64,000 bases of DNA from Lachnospiraceae bacterium (GCA_910574865.1 CAJTDN010000005.1:1-64000), one strand, 5' to 3'; counted from the first letter of the stretch, positions 1-8,623 are shown. The notes: a model not told the origin generated them from the sequence alone. A program made the numbers and translations.

Positions 1-1
1 T

Positions 2-223
2 TTCCAGAAAATCCGATACTATGGATTCCTGAACAACCGGTACAAGACCCAAAACCTGAAATTGATTTTTTCCATCCAGGGACGCCGGCGTTTCAAGGAA
101 CGGTATGCCAACCTTTCCATGGCCGAACTGCTGAAGGCGGCCTGGGACGTTGACGTTCACTTGTACCCGAAATGCGGCCGCCGTAACATGCGGCACGTGG
201 GAAGGACTTATGGCACTTCCTAG
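2..223 (+). CDS. IS91-like (Y2) transposase, C-terminal fragment
   Basis: The open frame enters from the left edge and stops at TAG 221-223, giving the last 73 residues of a longer protein. It contains KIRYYGFLNNR, a basic stretch and a late YPKCGRRNMR segment, which resembles the end of IS91/IS801-type rolling-circle transposases, where a KIRHYGF-like segment precedes a C-terminal Cys-X2-Cys motif. Here the first cysteine of that motif appears as tyrosine, so the copy may be degenerate. Its base composition is richer in GC than the mobilization genes that follow. The upstream catalytic HUH/Y2 part lies outside the window, so the family call is tentative. Confidence 0.5.
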   Translation, partial: FQKIRYYGFLNNRYKTQNLKLIFSIQGRRRFKERYANLSMAELLKAAWDVDVHLYPKCGRRNMRHVGRTYGTS

Positions 224-451
224 GACGGGATGTGTTCCCACTGAATACTGTTTTTTAAAAGGCCTCCGCAAGAAGGTCTGTGAAGTGTGCACTTTTCTAA
301 AAAGCACTTATGAAACACATGCAAAAACAAGTTTCATGCCGACGGTTCCGTACAAAAATTTCCGCATTTTCACCAAACGGAAGGAATACAATCCCCATAC
401 ACGGGTCGGCTAAACGTCCGCGGCTTGGTACAATTGGAAAGAATCATATCC

Positions 452-487
452 AGAGCAGTTCTTGTTTAAATCAGAACTGCTCTTTTG
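452..487 (+). terminator. Rho-independent terminator
   Basis: A perfect 11-bp stem (AGAGCAGTTCT, 452-462, and AGAACTGCTCT, 473-483) with a 10-nt loop is followed by a short T-run. It is the only distinct element between the transposase fragment and the relaxase gene. The rest of 224-675 shows no gene with a ribosome site, apart from a short minus-strand frame (591-about 653) trailing the relaxase. Confidence 0.7.
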
Positions 488-675
488 TCGGCTCTAGATA
501 TGATACTTTCCTAATGAATTATAGCACTTAAAGAACAAATAATCTATAAAATTCTCATTCTTTTAAAGATTTCATTCATATAAAGGGCTGTTACTCCTTA
601 TCCATATTCCCCAACATCTCTCCATAAAACAATTCAGATGCTACAGCCAAAGCCATAGCACCCAAATCATTACCC

Positions 676-2565
676 CTATCGGCTATACCTATCTCGCTCG
701 TCCTGCTTCTCTTGCATACTTTCCGTATAAATCCGGTCAAACACTTCATATCGTTTCTGCTGTTCCATATTAATTTCCAGTCCATCAATTACTCTATTAA
801 ACAACTTGATTCCAGCAAAATACTCCATATCCCCAAAGCTAAATACCGCAGACAATACATCTGTTGAATAATCTGCCATTCTGCCTGCATCAATTCCCAG
901 AAGTTTCATTGTCTCTATTACCCGTTCTGCTCTCTCTCCGATAAATTCTTCCACTTTCTGCTTCTCATAGTAATCTGACAGAAGTTTTGCCTCCTCATAT
1001 ACGGAATGAAAACCTGTGTCCATATCTATCTTTTCAAAATACGCCCGAACCATCTCAAATGCCGATTTTGTTTCCTTTGTATCAAACGGATAACAGAACA
1101 CTTTTTCAGCCACTCTCATTTTCATATAATCGGCTTTGTTTGCGGGTAACTTCATATCAGCCGCATCTCTATCTTCAACATCAGCCGCAATTTCATCAGT
1201 AATATCTCCTGAAATTACTTGTGAAACTACCAAATCCTCCGTCTGCCGATACGGATTCCTTGGCACTTCATCCCTTGTAACTTCTATTAGATCATCCATA
1301 TTCCCAACGGGTATCCGATACTCTAATTCCGCCTCCAGCATACTTCCATCTCTCTCAAGACACCGCTCCACAGCTTTCAGTTTCTTTAGATTATCCTTCT
1401 TTTGAAGTTTTATCTGCTCTAACCGTTCCCAATAATCATCTACTGAAACCTCAAAGAATTCCAATTCTTCCGCATTTTTGCAGGACCTTTTTTGAGAAGC
1501 CCTCTCTCGATACATTTCCTTTTGCACCTTACACAATTCCTCATCCACCTGTTGTAAGCGGAATTTCAAATGAACCAAATCCACAAACGATTTCACTTCA
1601 TACTTAACCACCACCAAATACTCCTCCTGCAGCTCATGCATTTTCCGTATCTGCTCATACAGATAAGCTGATTTGTACGTAAAACGCTTTTTCTCTGCCA
1701 GCCGCAAACGATACATCCGTGCATAGCACTTTCTCTGATATGGTGTAAGAAATGTTTTTCTTATTGGTATTAAAGGGATTGCATGATTCACAGGGGATGC
1801 CAGACTCGCATTTCCGTATTTAAACATAGCCTCCAAGTTTTCTCTGCTAAAATCTTCTGAAATGGTATCCAGTCTTTTAAACCGCTTCATTCCCGGAACC
1901 TTTACAGCAATATGCTCTCCCCGTTTTACCTCAACCCCCTGTTTCTCTAACAAGAAAATAAAATGTTCCATATTTTCTGCATTAAGGGCACAGAATCTTG
2001 CATCCTGTTCAATCCACTTGGAAAATACCTGTCCTCGCTCCCATTGCGGTCTTGCCATATTTTTAGGCTCTTTGCTGTATTCTGCCGGAGTGATATGCAG
2101 TCCGTATTCTTCACAGAGTTTATTGGTAATGGGTTGGAATTTATATTTCCAGTCACCCTCGTGATACTGGAACTTATATCCTGTTACCATATTTACACTG
2201 TTTATTATAATATGGGCATGAAGATGATTTCTATCTGTGTGAACAGCCACCACAGTCTCATACTCTCCGCCAAATGCCTCTTCTGCAAAACGCATGGCTA
2301 TATCATACATAATCTCCGGTGTTCCTTTGCCCGGCTTTAGAGATAATACAAAATGATATCCCTGCCTACCACCAGCTTTACCAAACATCTGCTTAGTTGC
2401 TTTCATCTGCTCATAGGCAGAATCTGGCAGGCAGTTAATACCGCCTGCCAGATTGGCATCCCCAAGTTTTTTCGGTTGCAGAATATAGTTGACGGCATGC
2501 TTCAGATGAATATCTATCCTTGCCTTACCACTCGCCTTCATGTGCATTACCTTGGTTATTGCCAC
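676..2565 (-). CDS. MobP-type relaxase (element A)
   Basis: This DNA-nicking transfer protein should cut the element at oriT and carry the strand to a recipient, using a conjugation apparatus supplied in trans. The N-terminal third has the relaxase histidine motif HTDRNHLHAHIIIN (about residues 109-122), typical of VirD2-like MobP relaxases. The rest is charged, helical and less conserved. Translation most likely starts at GTG 2,565, preceded by AGGAGG, and overlaps the upstream mobC-like gene by 10 nt. At 629 residues it is a normal length. A short in-frame-looking tail in another frame follows the stop (to 591) and could reflect an old frameshift or a small overlapping gene; I could not decide. 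Confidence 0.85.
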   Translation of the reverse strand: MAITKVMHMKASGKARIDIHLKHAVNYILQPKKLGDANLAGGINCLPDSAYEQMKATKQMFGKAGGRQGYHFVLSLKPGKGTPEIMYDIAMRFAEEAFGGEYETVVAVHTDRNHLHAHIIINSVNMVTGYKFQYHEGDWKYKFQPITNKLCEEYGLHITPAEYSKEPKNMARPQWERGQVFSKWIEQDARFCALNAENMEHFIFLLEKQGVEVKRGEHIAVKVPGMKRFKRLDTISEDFSRENLEAMFKYGNASLASPVNHAIPLIPIRKTFLTPYQRKCYARMYRLRLAEKKRFTYKSAYLYEQIRKMHELQEEYLVVVKYEVKSFVDLVHLKFRLQQVDEELCKVQKEMYRERASQKRSCKNAEELEFFEVSVDDYWERLEQIKLQKKDNLKKLKAVERCLERDGSMLEAELEYRIPVGNMDDLIEVTRDEVPRNPYRQTEDLVVSQVISGDITDEIAADVEDRDAADMKLPANKADYMKMRVAEKVFCYPFDTKETKSAFEMVRAYFEKIDMDTGFHSVYEEAKLLSDYYEKQKVEEFIGERAERVIETMKLLGIDAGRMADYSTDVLSAVFSFGDMEYFAGIKLFNRVIDGLEINMEQQKRYEVFDRIYTESMQEKQDERDRYSR

Positions 2566-2903
2566 TTGTTCGCCACCTCCTGAAGATTTTCTTTTATCTG
2601 TTCCATTAGACGATTTGCAGCCTTCATCGTACTATCAAGCACATATCCGCATCCATTGACTGTTTTTGTCATCTGGCTATAATTGTTGCATAAACCCGCA
2701 ATTTGACGAATCAGGTCACGCCTGTCATAAGCAAGTGTCGTATCCACCCTGCCTCCATGAAGAATCAGATACCTCACATAATCTGATAATTTCATGTTAT
2801 TTGTTTGGGCATCATGCTCAGCCTGCTCCCGTTCCTCATCCGACAAGCGGATAGTGAAGTTTTTCCTTGGTTCTATCGACTGTCCTCTTCTTCCTATAAA
2901 CAT
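2556..2903 (-). CDS. MobC-like relaxosome accessory protein (element A)
   Basis: A 115-residue protein with an N-terminal ribbon-helix-helix region (KNFTIRLSDEEREQAEHDA, then LSDYVRYLILHGG) and a helical C-terminus. This is the layout of plasmid MobC relaxosome proteins, which bind oriT and help the relaxase open it. It sits directly upstream of the relaxase and overlaps it, and its start codon is close to the candidate oriT at 2,985-3,044. The ribosome site AAGGAAGGG lies very close to the ATG at 2,903. Confidence 0.75.
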   Translation of the reverse strand: MFIGRRGQSIEPRKNFTIRLSDEEREQAEHDAQTNNMKLSDYVRYLILHGGRVDTTLAYDRRDLIRQIAGLCNNYSQMTKTVNGCGYVLDSTMKAANRLMEQIKENLQEVANKWQ

Positions 2904-2984
2904 CCCTTCCTTCTATCTAATTTCTTTATCTGCCATCAGCAAATCTTCATTTGCCTCAAATTCAAAACCTTTGCGGAGAGAATT

Positions 2985-3044
2985 TGCCAGATACGTAAAA
3001 CGCCATGCGTTTCACAATCCGGTTAGGGGGATTTAATCCCCCTA
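2985..3044. other. Candidate oriT of element A
   Basis: Upstream of the mobC-relaxase operon are two inverted repeats: AAACGC-cat-GCGTTT (2,998-3,012) and TAGGGGGA-ttta-TCCCCCTA (3,024-3,044). Next to the first, read on the minus strand, is ACGTATCTGGCAAATTC, which loosely resembles nic regions of RP4/ColE1-like oriTs. Placement and structure fit an oriT; the nick position is not determined. The rest of 2,904-3,215 is AT-rich and shows no gene. Confidence 0.4.
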
Positions 3045-3215
3045 AAACCCTCTCTATATATGCCTTTTTCGGGGCAAATATCTGTAATACTCTGTGTACT
3101 GCCAACACCTGTCTGCATTACTGTCGGTATTACCGAATAATAATTTGTATAACATTCGGTATTACATTTCTGCCCTTTGTAATACCAATCGTATTAACTT
3201 CTTCTGATTGCCTTA

Positions 3216-3674
3216 CTACAAATCCTCCAAAAAAGCCATCACATCCTCTGACACATCTTCACAAGAGCTTTCCGGAACCTTTCCAAAACATGGCGCAGCT
3301 TCCACGCTTTCCTCTGCTATAGGCTCCGTCATTTTAAAAGTTGCCTGCTTTCCTTCAGGCATCTGTAGCTCTGTAATCCTTTCCATTTCATCTTTGACAA
3401 TCAGCTTTATTGCATTGATAACCCTATCTGCTTCACCAGTCATCGTTTCCTGTATCACAGTCCTCTGGGTATTCATTTCACAAATAAGACGGTTGTCATG
3501 TTCGTTCCGTTTTATATCTTGAACCGCCCTTATCAACGCACTTTTTATAAACTTGCTCTTATCTCCATAGCAAATTTTCATAGTCTCACTGGAAAAGAAT
3601 CTTAAAATTTCTTTGTCTTCTTCCTTATTAAAGCTCAAACGAAAGCTGACTGTCACACTGTCATCATGTGCCAT
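3216..3674 (-). CDS. Small DNA-binding protein, ParR/RHH-like
   Basis: A 152-residue protein with an N-terminal beta-strand-helix-helix pattern (VTVSFRLSFNKEEDKEILRFF, then SKFIKSALIRAVQDI), as in ribbon-helix-helix proteins. The middle is acidic and helical and the end reads DVMAFLEDL. This layout resembles plasmid centromere-binding ParR proteins, but no ParM-like actin gene is present nearby, so a relaxosome or regulatory role is equally possible. The start ATG 3,674 follows GGAGG. It is transcribed with the mobilization genes, about 310 bp upstream of mobC. Confidence 0.5.
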   Translation of the reverse strand: MAHDDSVTVSFRLSFNKEEDKEILRFFSSETMKICYGDKSKFIKSALIRAVQDIKRNEHDNRLICEMNTQRTVIQETMTGEADRVINAIKLIVKDEMERITELQMPEGKQATFKMTEPIAEESVEAAPCFGKVPESSCEDVSEDVMAFLEDL

Positions 3675-3839
3675 ACTGCCTCCTCCCTATTTATTTTTCC
3701 AATCAAAATGCGATTCTTCAGACAGACGGGGAATCTTATCCAGTTTCCTTACTTTTTGATTGCAGGAGCCAAAACCTTTTGCTATAATGTATTTGCGAGA
3801 TACATAGCGAAGCTTTGGCTTTGCAACCAAGGTCCTTTC

Positions 3840-4118
3840 CTAACCGGATTGGACTTTTTCTTTTGCCTGACAATGGCATTTCTCCGCCGCCATACCGGCT
3901 TTTCTTGTCAGGTCATCATCCGAATTGTAATAATCCGCATATCCGTAAATCTTCTGCTCGAAGTATTTACGCGGGCATTTCCCACGCATGGTATAATACC
4001 CCTGCGCATCCAACTCAGCATTGTATGCCTTAATGACTGCATATGCCTTTGTCATACCAACACCCAGAATCCGGCTGACTTCTTTTGCATCAATAAATGC
4101 TTCCTTAGTGCTTATCAC
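3840..4118 (-). CDS. Small HTH excisionase-like protein (element A)
   Basis: A 92-residue protein with a helix-turn-helix of the excisionase type (FIDAKEVSRILGVGMTKAY) followed by a conserved block including KCPRKYFEQKIYGY. A close relative lies at 23,459-23,653 in element B, with the same TKYFEEKFYG block. The start is set by AAAGGAGGGG just upstream of GTG 4,118; an upstream ATG at 4,148 lacks such a site. It is divergent from the XRE repressor, the usual arrangement for a recombination directionality factor controlled by a repressor. The role in excision is inferred from family likeness and position. Confidence 0.65.
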   Translation of the reverse strand: MISTKEAFIDAKEVSRILGVGMTKAYAVIKAYNAELDAQGYYTMRGKCPRKYFEQKIYGYADYYNSDDDLTRKAGMAAEKCHCQAKEKVQSG

Positions 4119-4393
4119 AAATCCCCTCCTTTCCTGCGAAATTACCATTATTGATACGGATTTAATCCTTTTATTATTTTATATCCGTATTTCTAATTTG
4201 CGTTTAATCATAATATATCTTTCAAAAAATGTCAATTAAATTTTGCAAAATACGCATTTGCAATTCGTTTTATTATGTGATATAGTATTCATATCATTAT
4301 AAATCCTTTGATTTTTAGTTCGTATTTTGATTTTTTACGCAAAACACGAATCGAATAAACCGTCATGACCATTGATATTAGGAAGGTGAAGTT
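4119..4393. promoter_or_regulatory. Divergent control region of element A
   Basis: On the plus strand, TTGCAA (4,258-4,263), a 17-bp spacer and TATAGT (4,281-4,286) form a good sigma-A promoter for the XRE gene. Several copies of a CGTATTT-like motif lie in both orientations, for example near 4,186, 4,250, 4,321 and 4,347. These are candidate operator half-sites for the XRE protein; they are seen by eye only. Confidence 0.5.
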
Positions 4394-5077
4394 ATGGCTT
4401 TGTCAGATGACCAGCGTTTTGCCATGTATACCGCAGAAGAAATCGGTAATGCAATCAAGAAACGCCGCAGACAATTGAAGATTACACAAAAAGAATTTGC
4501 CGAAAGGCTTGGGAAATCAGAGCGTACCATTCAGAAATACGAATCCGGTGAAATCACCATGAAAATAGATTTAATCAAACTTGTGGCAGATGAACTGGAA
4601 ATTCCATGGCAGGAGCTTTTGGAAGCCAAGACAGACGAGATAGGGATTGTATCCTCAGAGAATGAATTTCCAGCCTGTCGTTTCCATACCCTGTCAGATG
4701 TTATCAACGCTTTATTTACCATAACAGAGATTAAGGATATTGCATTCCAGCTTACCTATGCCAAACCGCCGGAAAGTCCTGACTGGACTTCCGCCCTTAT
4801 GGTTGATGGCAAAGGGAACGGAACCTATAATGCGGACTTCTGTCTCTTTATGGAAAACTGGATGAATAAACTTGCCGCCCTGCAAAGCGGCTCCATCAAT
4901 CAGGAACAGTTTGAAACATGGAAAAGGGAAACTTTAGAATACTATTCCGACAGTTACTTTTCTGATTTCATCTCCCAGAGAGCCAAAAGCAGAAAAGCAA
5001 AAGGAAAACAAAAGAAAGTGGATTATTCAACCATTCAGATTGTTTCCACCCGGGAAGAACCGAACAATAACGAATAA
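4394..5077 (+). CDS. XRE-family repressor (element A)
   Basis: A 227-residue protein. Residues about 15-70 form a classic HTH_3 fold (IGNAIKKRRRQLKITQKEFA, then SERTIQKYESGE). The remainder is an uncharacterised C-terminal domain ending in a basic lysine-rich segment. A clear AGGAAGGTGAAG ribosome site precedes ATG 4,394. It is divergent from the excisionase-like gene and upstream of the integrase. By analogy with other integrative elements it should repress excision and transfer functions; this is inference. Confidence 0.8.
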   Translation: MALSDDQRFAMYTAEEIGNAIKKRRRQLKITQKEFAERLGKSERTIQKYESGEITMKIDLIKLVADELEIPWQELLEAKTDEIGIVSSENEFPACRFHTLSDVINALFTITEIKDIAFQLTYAKPPESPDWTSALMVDGKGNGTYNADFCLFMENWMNKLAALQSGSINQEQFETWKRETLEYYSDSYFSDFISQRAKSRKAKGKQKKVDYSTIQIVSTREEPNNNE

Positions 5078-5343
5078 CAAAATATAAGAAAAATCGGCAC
5101 CCACCTTCTGTAAAAGGAATGATGCCGAAATCTTATAAGTGATTTTGCCCATAAGGCTTTGTAATCACCCTAGACAAGTAGATTATATCATAGCCTTTGG
5201 ATAAATGCACCCAAAATTTCAATTTTCTGGACCGGTGCATACGCACCACGGTTTTGTGGTTCTGCTTCAGAGTAATACAGCATACAAGAGATTTTGTATA
5301 TCGCTCTGAAGATTATTACAATCCAGCAAAGGAGATGATGTTT
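5078..5343. other. Non-coding stretch with nested hairpins before integrase A
   Basis: Between the repressor and the integrase are several inverted repeats: GGTGC-atac-GCACC near 5,232, CCAC-ggtttt-GTGG near 5,246, and a larger one, CTTCAGAG with CTCTGAAG (about 5,263-5,311), enclosing ATACAA-TTGTAT. They may be a structured leader of the integrase mRNA or integrase-binding sites. No gene is seen. Confidence 0.35.
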
Positions 5344-6612
5344 ATGCCAGCTTACAAAGATAATAAGACTGGTAAATGGTTCTGCAAGTTCTACTATACG
5401 GACTGGCAGGGCAACAACCGACAGAAGTGGAAACGGGGTTCGCCACCAAAAAGGAAGCCTTGGCATACGAAAGGGATTTTCTTGAAAAGCAGTCCGCTAA
5501 CCCGGATATGACTTTCCAGAATCTCTACGAACTTTATATGGAAGATATGGCTGCAAGGCTCAAGCAGTCAACCATTCTGACCAAGAAGCATATTTACGAA
5601 ACACACATTCTCCCATTCTTTGGCAGCAAGCCAATCAATGAGATTAAGGCTTCGGATGTACGCAGGTGGCAGAATCAGCTGATGAATTTCCCCAAATGGT
5701 TATTCCAAAACTTATCTAAAAACCATCAACAATCAGCTTACCTGCATCATCAACTATGCAAAACGCTTCTACGATTTGAATACGAATCCCTGTGGTCAGG
5801 CTGGAAGCATGGGACAGGCAAAAGCTGAAGAAATGGATTATTGGACTTATGATGAGTATACCGCATTTCGTGAGGGCATCAAAGACAAGCCTCTATCCTA
5901 TATCTGCTTTCAGGTACTCTACTGGACAGGAATGCGTGAAGGAGAACTGCTGGCGCTTACCGCTGCTGATATTGATCTTGTCAAAAAACAGATTGATATC
6001 AACAAAACCTATCAGCGTCTGAACGGAAAGGATATCACCACTCCACCTAAGACAAAGAAAAGCAAGCGGAAAGTTCCAATCCCCGATTTTCTGTGCCAGG
6101 AGCTGCAAAACTTTATCAATACCAGATATATGCTTGCCCCTAACGAAAGACTGTTCCCGGCTACCAAGCACTTTCTCTCCCATGAGATGGAGCGGGGCTG
6201 TAAGAAAACCGGCATTAAGCGGATACGGATTCATGATATCCGCTACTCACATGCCAGTTTACTTATCAATCAGGGTTGTGATGCACTTATCCTCGCTGAC
6301 AGACTGGGACACGAAAAGGTATCCACAACACTGAATACCTACTCGCATCTGTTTCCGCACAAACAGCAGGAACTTGTCAGCAATCTGGAGCAGCTTGCAG
6401 CAACGGTCGGTGTTACACCGACACCGAAGCCGCCAACGAGTAATCCGTTACTTGAAACTATGGGAATTTCCTATGATGATGGCACGTTTGACAGTTTAGC
6501 TGCTTCAGATACAGTATGCGCCAATACAGGACTTCCATACGGACCGGCGCCACTGCCAAAGGAAACAGCACCGGGAAAGGTTATCCCTATGCCTCGAAGA
6601 AAAGTTATCTGA
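5344..6612 (+). pseudogene. Tyrosine integrase of element A, two frameshifts
   Basis: Read through two one-base indels, this is a full integrase (about 420 residues) similar to the intact one at 22,328-23,392. The N-terminal DNA-binding part starts at ATG 5,344 after AAAGGAGATGATGTTT. One base seems lost in the G-run at 5,435-5,438 (KR|GFATKKEALAYE) and one gained in the C-run at 5,690-5,693, after which the frame continues to 6,612. The catalytic part has TGMREGELLA, HDIRYSHASLL (tyrosine where the paralog has histidine), LGHEKVSTTLNTYSHLF with the nucleophilic tyrosine, and a long C-terminal extension. Both indels are in homopolymers, so sequencing error is possible; if real the gene is dead. 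Confidence 0.8.
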
Positions 6613-6679
6613 TCTTCGAGACACTGTTTGGAAAAATTCAAACTTATAATAAAGCGATGCGAAACAGAGTAGTTGCGTT

Positions 6680-6698
6680 TAGTAGCAAAATAGTAGCA
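6680..6698. repeat. Paired direct repeat at the right end of element A
   Basis: TAGTAGCA occurs at 6,680-6,687 and again at 6,691-6,698, an 11-bp period, with a weaker copy TAGTTGCG at 6,670-6,677. Equivalent pairs of TAGAGCCA with the same period lie at 6,871-6,889 and 25,212-25,230. Their positions beside attachment-like sites suggest integrase arm-binding repeats. Confidence 0.5.
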
Positions 6699-6712
6699 GA
6701 GCAAAAAGAAAA

Positions 6713-6745
6713 GCCCGGGAACGCCCTGTTTATAAGGCTTCCCAG
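6713..6745 (-). terminator. Terminator-like hairpin beside the A/B junction
   Basis: GCCCGGGAA pairs imperfectly with TTCCCAG; read on the minus strand it is followed by a T-rich stretch. It corresponds in position and in the shared GGGCGTTxCC core to the hairpin downstream of guaA at 25,246-25,280. This suggests that both sites derive from related element ends. Confidence 0.5.
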
Positions 6746-6760
6746 ACTTGTAGCGACTAT

Positions 6761-6768
6761 TCGAACTC
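6761..6768. other. Attachment-like site at the A/B junction
   Basis: TCGAACTC here matches the 3' end of guaA at 25,294-25,301, and both are followed by CGGCGG (6,771-6,776 and 25,311-25,316). Read on the minus strand it gives GAGTTCGAATAG, an EFE-stop ending like that of guaA. It lies between the right end of A and the left end of B, as expected for the shared site in a tandem insertion. The rest of 6,613-7,135 is AT-rich and without genes. Confidence 0.5.
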
Positions 6769-6870
6769 CTCGGCGGATAGCTTGAACTGACTGTTTTTCC
6801 CTGCTTTTTAATGATTTTATTATCCATATTTTTCAAAAATCACTCTCGTATTTGTGTCAGTCAAAATTTT

Positions 6871-6889
6871 TAGAGCCAAAATAGAGCCA
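6871..6889. repeat. Paired direct repeat at the left end of element B
   Basis: TAGAGCCA at 6,871-6,878 and 6,882-6,889, an 11-bp period. The same 8-bp word with the same period occurs at 25,212-25,230 near the other end, in the same orientation. Confidence 0.6.
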
Positions 6890-7135
6890 GTCAGAGCTGC
6901 CATTTTTTCGTTGTTCGCCCTATCAACATGGTGCTAGCACCATGTAATTATTACATCAATAAGGAAATAATGAAATCGCCCCCATTACGCAACATAACCG
7001 TATTTGAGCAATAAAGATACAAAGTATCGCCAACTTCATTTTTGTACTCTGAAATCCTTGCAAAATAAGCATTTCAAATGTCCTAAAGCGTAACAATACC
7101 TTGCAACCATATTTTCTCGGCAAACAGGAAGTTGT

Positions 7136-7456
7136 TTATTTCTTCTTTTTCGGCTTTAAAGCTGGTAATTCCTTATACATAACATGAAACAAACCTGCCA
7201 AAAACTCTTTATTATCAATTTCATCTACCAACAGCATTTCTTTTGCGCCCTCATATGGTAATTCACACAGGGCTATGGGCATATAACTAATTGCTGATTT
7301 TACTGGCTTGACAAGCAATCTGTCATCGTAGATGCCGCCTACAATTTTGCCACGATAATAGATAATAAATTCTCCCATCATAGCTCGATAGGTAATTTCT
7401 TCTAACTCGGATAACTGTCCTAAAATAAACTCTAAATATTCTTTACTGGACGCCAT
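7136..7456 (-). CDS. TfoX/Sxy N-terminal-domain protein
   Basis: A 106-residue single-domain protein matching the TfoX N-terminal fold: LEFILGQLSELEEITYRAMMGEFIIYYRGKIVGGIYDD, then VKPVKSA. Stand-alone TfoX_N proteins are common accessory genes in Firmicutes, and their biochemical role is not established; the competence role of full-length Sxy should not be assumed. It starts at ATG 7,456 after GGGAGG and ends in a lysine-rich tail. It is the last gene of a three-gene minus-strand group with the GNAT and flavodoxin genes. Confidence 0.75.
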   Translation of the reverse strand: MASSKEYLEFILGQLSELEEITYRAMMGEFIIYYRGKIVGGIYDDRLLVKPVKSAISYMPIALCELPYEGAKEMLLVDEIDNKEFLAGLFHVMYKELPALKPKKKK

Positions 7457-7513
7457 GGCTTTACCTCCCGATTTATCCAGTTCTATAAACTGGAATTTAT
7501 GACAGGCATAAGT

Positions 7514-8038
7514 TTACCCCAATTCCATTTTATAAAATTTTGCTTTAAAGGTTTTACTACCATCCAGTTTTGTGTATTCGCCATAATGGTCAAATCTCAA
7601 TCCACATTTTTCCATGACCTTGCCCGAACGAGGATTATCCACTGCATGGTCTGAACATACCTTTTTTACTCCGAGTTTTTTATATGCAAAATCAATAATA
7701 GCTTTCATCGCTTCGGTACAATATCCCTTGTGCCAATAATCATAATGGAGATTATATCCTATACCCCAATAATCTTTCATTTGAGCATTGGGACCTATAC
7801 TGCCTGTTCCTATTACTCTATTTTCTGCCTTCAGAACAAATGCCCAAGTCCACTCCTGTTCGTCAGAAAAGGTGGAATTTATCCAATCTATAGTTTGGCT
7901 AATGTCAGTATATGTAGAATATGACATATACTTTGTAACTCTTTCATCACTGTTCCAACTGAAACAGGCTTCCGCATCATCAAGTGTGATAGGACGCAAA
8001 ATTAACCTGTCTGTTTCAATAATGGGTTCCTTACTCAT
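7514..8038 (-). CDS. GNAT N-acetyltransferase, RimJ/RimL-like
   Basis: A 174-residue acetyltransferase starting IETDRLILRPITLDDAEACF, the hallmark of the RimJ/RimL type. The acetyl-CoA-binding region is VIGTGSIGP and a later GYCTEAMKAIIDFAYKKLG, followed by NPRSGKVMEKCGLRFD. Such proteins acetylate ribosomal-protein N-termini, small molecules or antibiotics; the substrate is unknown. ATG 8,038 follows GAGGAGGG. It is cargo in the left arm of element B. Confidence 0.85.
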   Translation of the reverse strand: MSKEPIIETDRLILRPITLDDAEACFSWNSDERVTKYMSYSTYTDISQTIDWINSTFSDEQEWTWAFVLKAENRVIGTGSIGPNAQMKDYWGIGYNLHYDYWHKGYCTEAMKAIIDFAYKKLGVKKVCSDHAVDNPRSGKVMEKCGLRFDHYGEYTKLDGSKTFKAKFYKMELG

Positions 8039-8068
8039 ATCAAGCCCTCCTCTAAATTGAAATTTGCC

Positions 8069-8623
8069 TTATTCTTTATTTCCGAAAAAATCTAAAATAC
8101 TATTTAGTCCCAAAAGTGCGTTTTCATCATCAATGGCAGGTTTTTCATTAGTATTATGGCTATATACCACCTCATGAATGTCATAGCAGTTCATATGATG
8201 CAAAAGTGTACAAGCTGTACTATAAGCAGTATCTATATGACCATCGCCTCCACCAACTAATACAATTGCACCCTTTTTTGATTTTATAATAGGTTCTTCT
8301 TTTCTATAAAATCTGGCACAAAAATATGTTTGAAGTCTACTTCCAACATCTAATAATTTTCCAGTCAATTCCGAAAAATAAAGCGGCGAAGCAATCATAA
8401 TGTTGTCACATTCTTGTATGTATTTATATATCTCTTGCATTTCATCATTTATAACACACCCACTATTTTCCCAACAATACCTACAATCAAAACAAGGCGA
8501 AATATTGCACCTATAAGCATCTACAATTCTATATTCTCCTACAATTTTTTCAGTAATTTTCTCAATAAGACTGGCAGTATCACCATTTTTTCTTGGAGAA
8601 CCATTTAATATCAAAGTTTTCAC
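8069..8623 (-). CDS. Flavodoxin-family NAD(P)H-dependent oxidoreductase
   Basis: A 184-residue flavoprotein. The N-terminus KTLILNGSPRKNGDTASLIEKI is the FMN phosphate-binding loop of the flavodoxin/NADPH-dependent FMN reductase family. It is followed by a cysteine group (ISPCFDCRYCWENSGCVINDEM) seen in the iron-sulfur-flavoprotein-like subgroup, and NIMIASPLYFSELTGKL. It probably reduces quinones or other small electron acceptors. The start is GTG 8,623 after GAGGAGATT. It is upstream of the GNAT gene on the same strand, 30 bp away. Confidence 0.8.
   Translation of the reverse strand: MKTLILNGSPRKNGDTASLIEKITEKIVGEYRIVDAYRCNISPCFDCRYCWENSGCVINDEMQEIYKYIQECDNIMIASPLYFSELTGKLLDVGSRLQTYFCARFYRKEEPIIKSKKGAIVLVGGGDGHIDTAYSTACTLLHHMNCYDIHEVVYSHNTNEKPAIDDENALLGLNSILDFFGNKE

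Larger units (their letters stand above)
1..6768. mobile_element. Element A: mobilizable element, right end only
   Basis: Mobilization genes, an excisionase-like gene, an XRE repressor and an integrase follow one another up to an attachment-like site at 6,761-6,768. The integrase runs rightward and ends about 150 bp before that site, the usual place for an integrase next to its own end. A pair of 8-bp direct repeats with an 11-bp period (6,680-6,698) lies between them. The left end is not visible. The transposase fragment at the window edge may be a passenger or a different unit. The boundary is inferred by comparison with the guaA 3' end at 25,290. Confidence 0.55.

Noticed and set aside
591-788. 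Small minus-strand frame overlapping the end of the relaxase of element A
   Set aside because: Most of it overlaps the relaxase in another frame. Only the last 20 or so codons look protein-like and they have no start with a ribosome site. It is mentioned in the relaxase entry only.
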